From NCBI GenBank assembly GCA_032718865.1, contig JALUTQ010000046.1:496001-560000 (forward strand): a stretch of DNA of 64,000 nt, read 5' to 3'. The notes under the pieces are model-generated. The model saw only the letters and a list, made by a program, of their open reading frames with translations. It did no database searches and was not told the origin of the DNA. The first letter of the stretch is position 1, and every line of letters begins with the position of its first letter. Below, in pieces: positions 63,697-64,000 of this stretch. Source of the stretch: Tilletia caries. Its lineage: Eukaryota; Basidiomycota; Exobasidiomycetes; Tilletiales; Tilletiaceae. The translations under genes were made by a program, and so were the position numbers.

Positions 63697-64000
63697 ATGG
63701 CAGCCGCAAGCTCAAGGCCGGCCCCTACTGCGCCGAGCTCTGCGTCGTTCGCGTTCTCGAATCTGATCGGGAGCGTGTATCAGACTGGCAACGTGCTCTT
63801 CACCCCAGACGGTTCGACCCTCATCTCACCCGTCGGGAACCGGGTCTCGCTCTTCCACCTCCTCCGCAACACTTCCACAACCCTCCCTATCGAGCTGCGA
63901 AAACCCGTCGCACGCATCGCACAGTCACCGGCGAACCCCGCCATCTTGCTTATCGCTGATGTCGACGGCCGGGCCGTGTTGGCCCACTCCCAACGACGCG
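63697..64000 (+). CDS. PWP2: PWP2/UTP1, 5' part (runs off the window)
   Basis: WD40 protein of the U3 snoRNP small-subunit processome (UTP-B complex), needed for 18S rRNA maturation in the nucleolus. The ATG at 63,697 opens MAAASSRPAPTAPSSASFAF. SNLIGSVYQTGNVLFTPDGS and LISPVGNRVSLFHLLRNTST then match the N-terminal first WD repeat of PWP2, where the (F)SNLxGxVYxxGN…SPVGNRVSxFxL pattern is diagnostic. IADVDGRAVLAHSQRR reaches the window edge. About 101 codons of a protein usually near 900 aa are visible, with no intron so far. Confidence 0.88.
   Translation, partial: MAAASSRPAPTAPSSASFAFSNLIGSVYQTGNVLFTPDGSTLISPVGNRVSLFHLLRNTSTTLPIELRKPVARIAQSPANPAILLIADVDGRAVLAHSQRR

Noticed and set aside
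1..64000. CRISPR arrays, bacterial operons or ribosome-binding sites
   Set aside because: Spliced eukaryotic genes throughout; no regularly spaced identical repeats with unique spacers.
1..64000. tRNA or rRNA genes
   Set aside because: I looked for A/B-box patterns and rRNA-like sequence by eye and saw none convincing; a covariance search could still find a tRNA.

Overview
This window is nuclear DNA of a filamentous fungus, most likely a basidiomycete. The coding genes have short GT-AG introns of about 45-150 bp. A KDZ (Kyakuja-Dileera-Zisupton) transposase with its CxC1-like N-terminal region is present, a family greatly expanded in basidiomycetes. Orthologues of core eukaryotic genes (RNase H2-B, MYG1, a SWI/SNF SMARCD subunit, Sec66, PP2A-B56, HAT1, PWP2) are interspersed. 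Exon limits below were derived by hand from reading frames, splice consensus and family conservation. 

Layout. (1) 1-13 kb is a gene-poor, decayed region. It holds one plausible spliced orphan gene (about 1.5-2.55 kb) and at least four damaged minus-strand remnants of conserved genes: a GH5 glucosylceramidase-like protein, a short-chain dehydrogenase, a sugar MFS transporter and the ATP synthase delta subunit. It also holds two non-autonomous DNA transposons with resolvable ends: a TA-flanked Tc1/mariner-like element (3137-3927) and a hAT-like element with an 8-bp duplication (9997-10714) that splits the delta-subunit remnant. (2) 14-17.4 kb carries an intact monocarboxylate-porter-type transporter and a cyclopropane-fatty-acid-synthase-like methyltransferase. 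(3) 17.9-19.9 kb carries a long disordered protein. 

(4) 20,922-35,367 is the main discovery: one 14,446-bp transposon with 98-bp terminal inverted repeats and a perfect 8-bp target-site duplication, CTGCTGCC. It encodes a damaged KDZ transposase and appears to carry four intact orphan genes (an acidic protein, a 398-aa protein, and two proteins ending in BED-like zinc fingers), plus remnants that look like captured gene pieces and several tandem duplications. 

(5) 35.8-48.9 kb is a conserved housekeeping block: RNase H2 subunit B, MYG1 exonuclease, SMARCD/Rsc6, Sec66, PP2A B56 and HAT1. (6) 51-63 kb is an island of predicted secreted orphan proteins, two of them diverged paralogues and one with three internal hydrophobic repeats. 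It is split by a Ty1/copia element with two apparently identical 299-bp LTRs and a GTACA duplication; its pol gene has nevertheless lost the reverse transcriptase YVDD region. (7) The window ends in the first ~100 codons of PWP2/UTP1. 

The housekeeping genes do not form a pathway. The functional story is mobile-element traffic (KDZ, hAT, Tc1/mariner-like and copia) through the gaps between conserved genes, with decay and gene capture around it.
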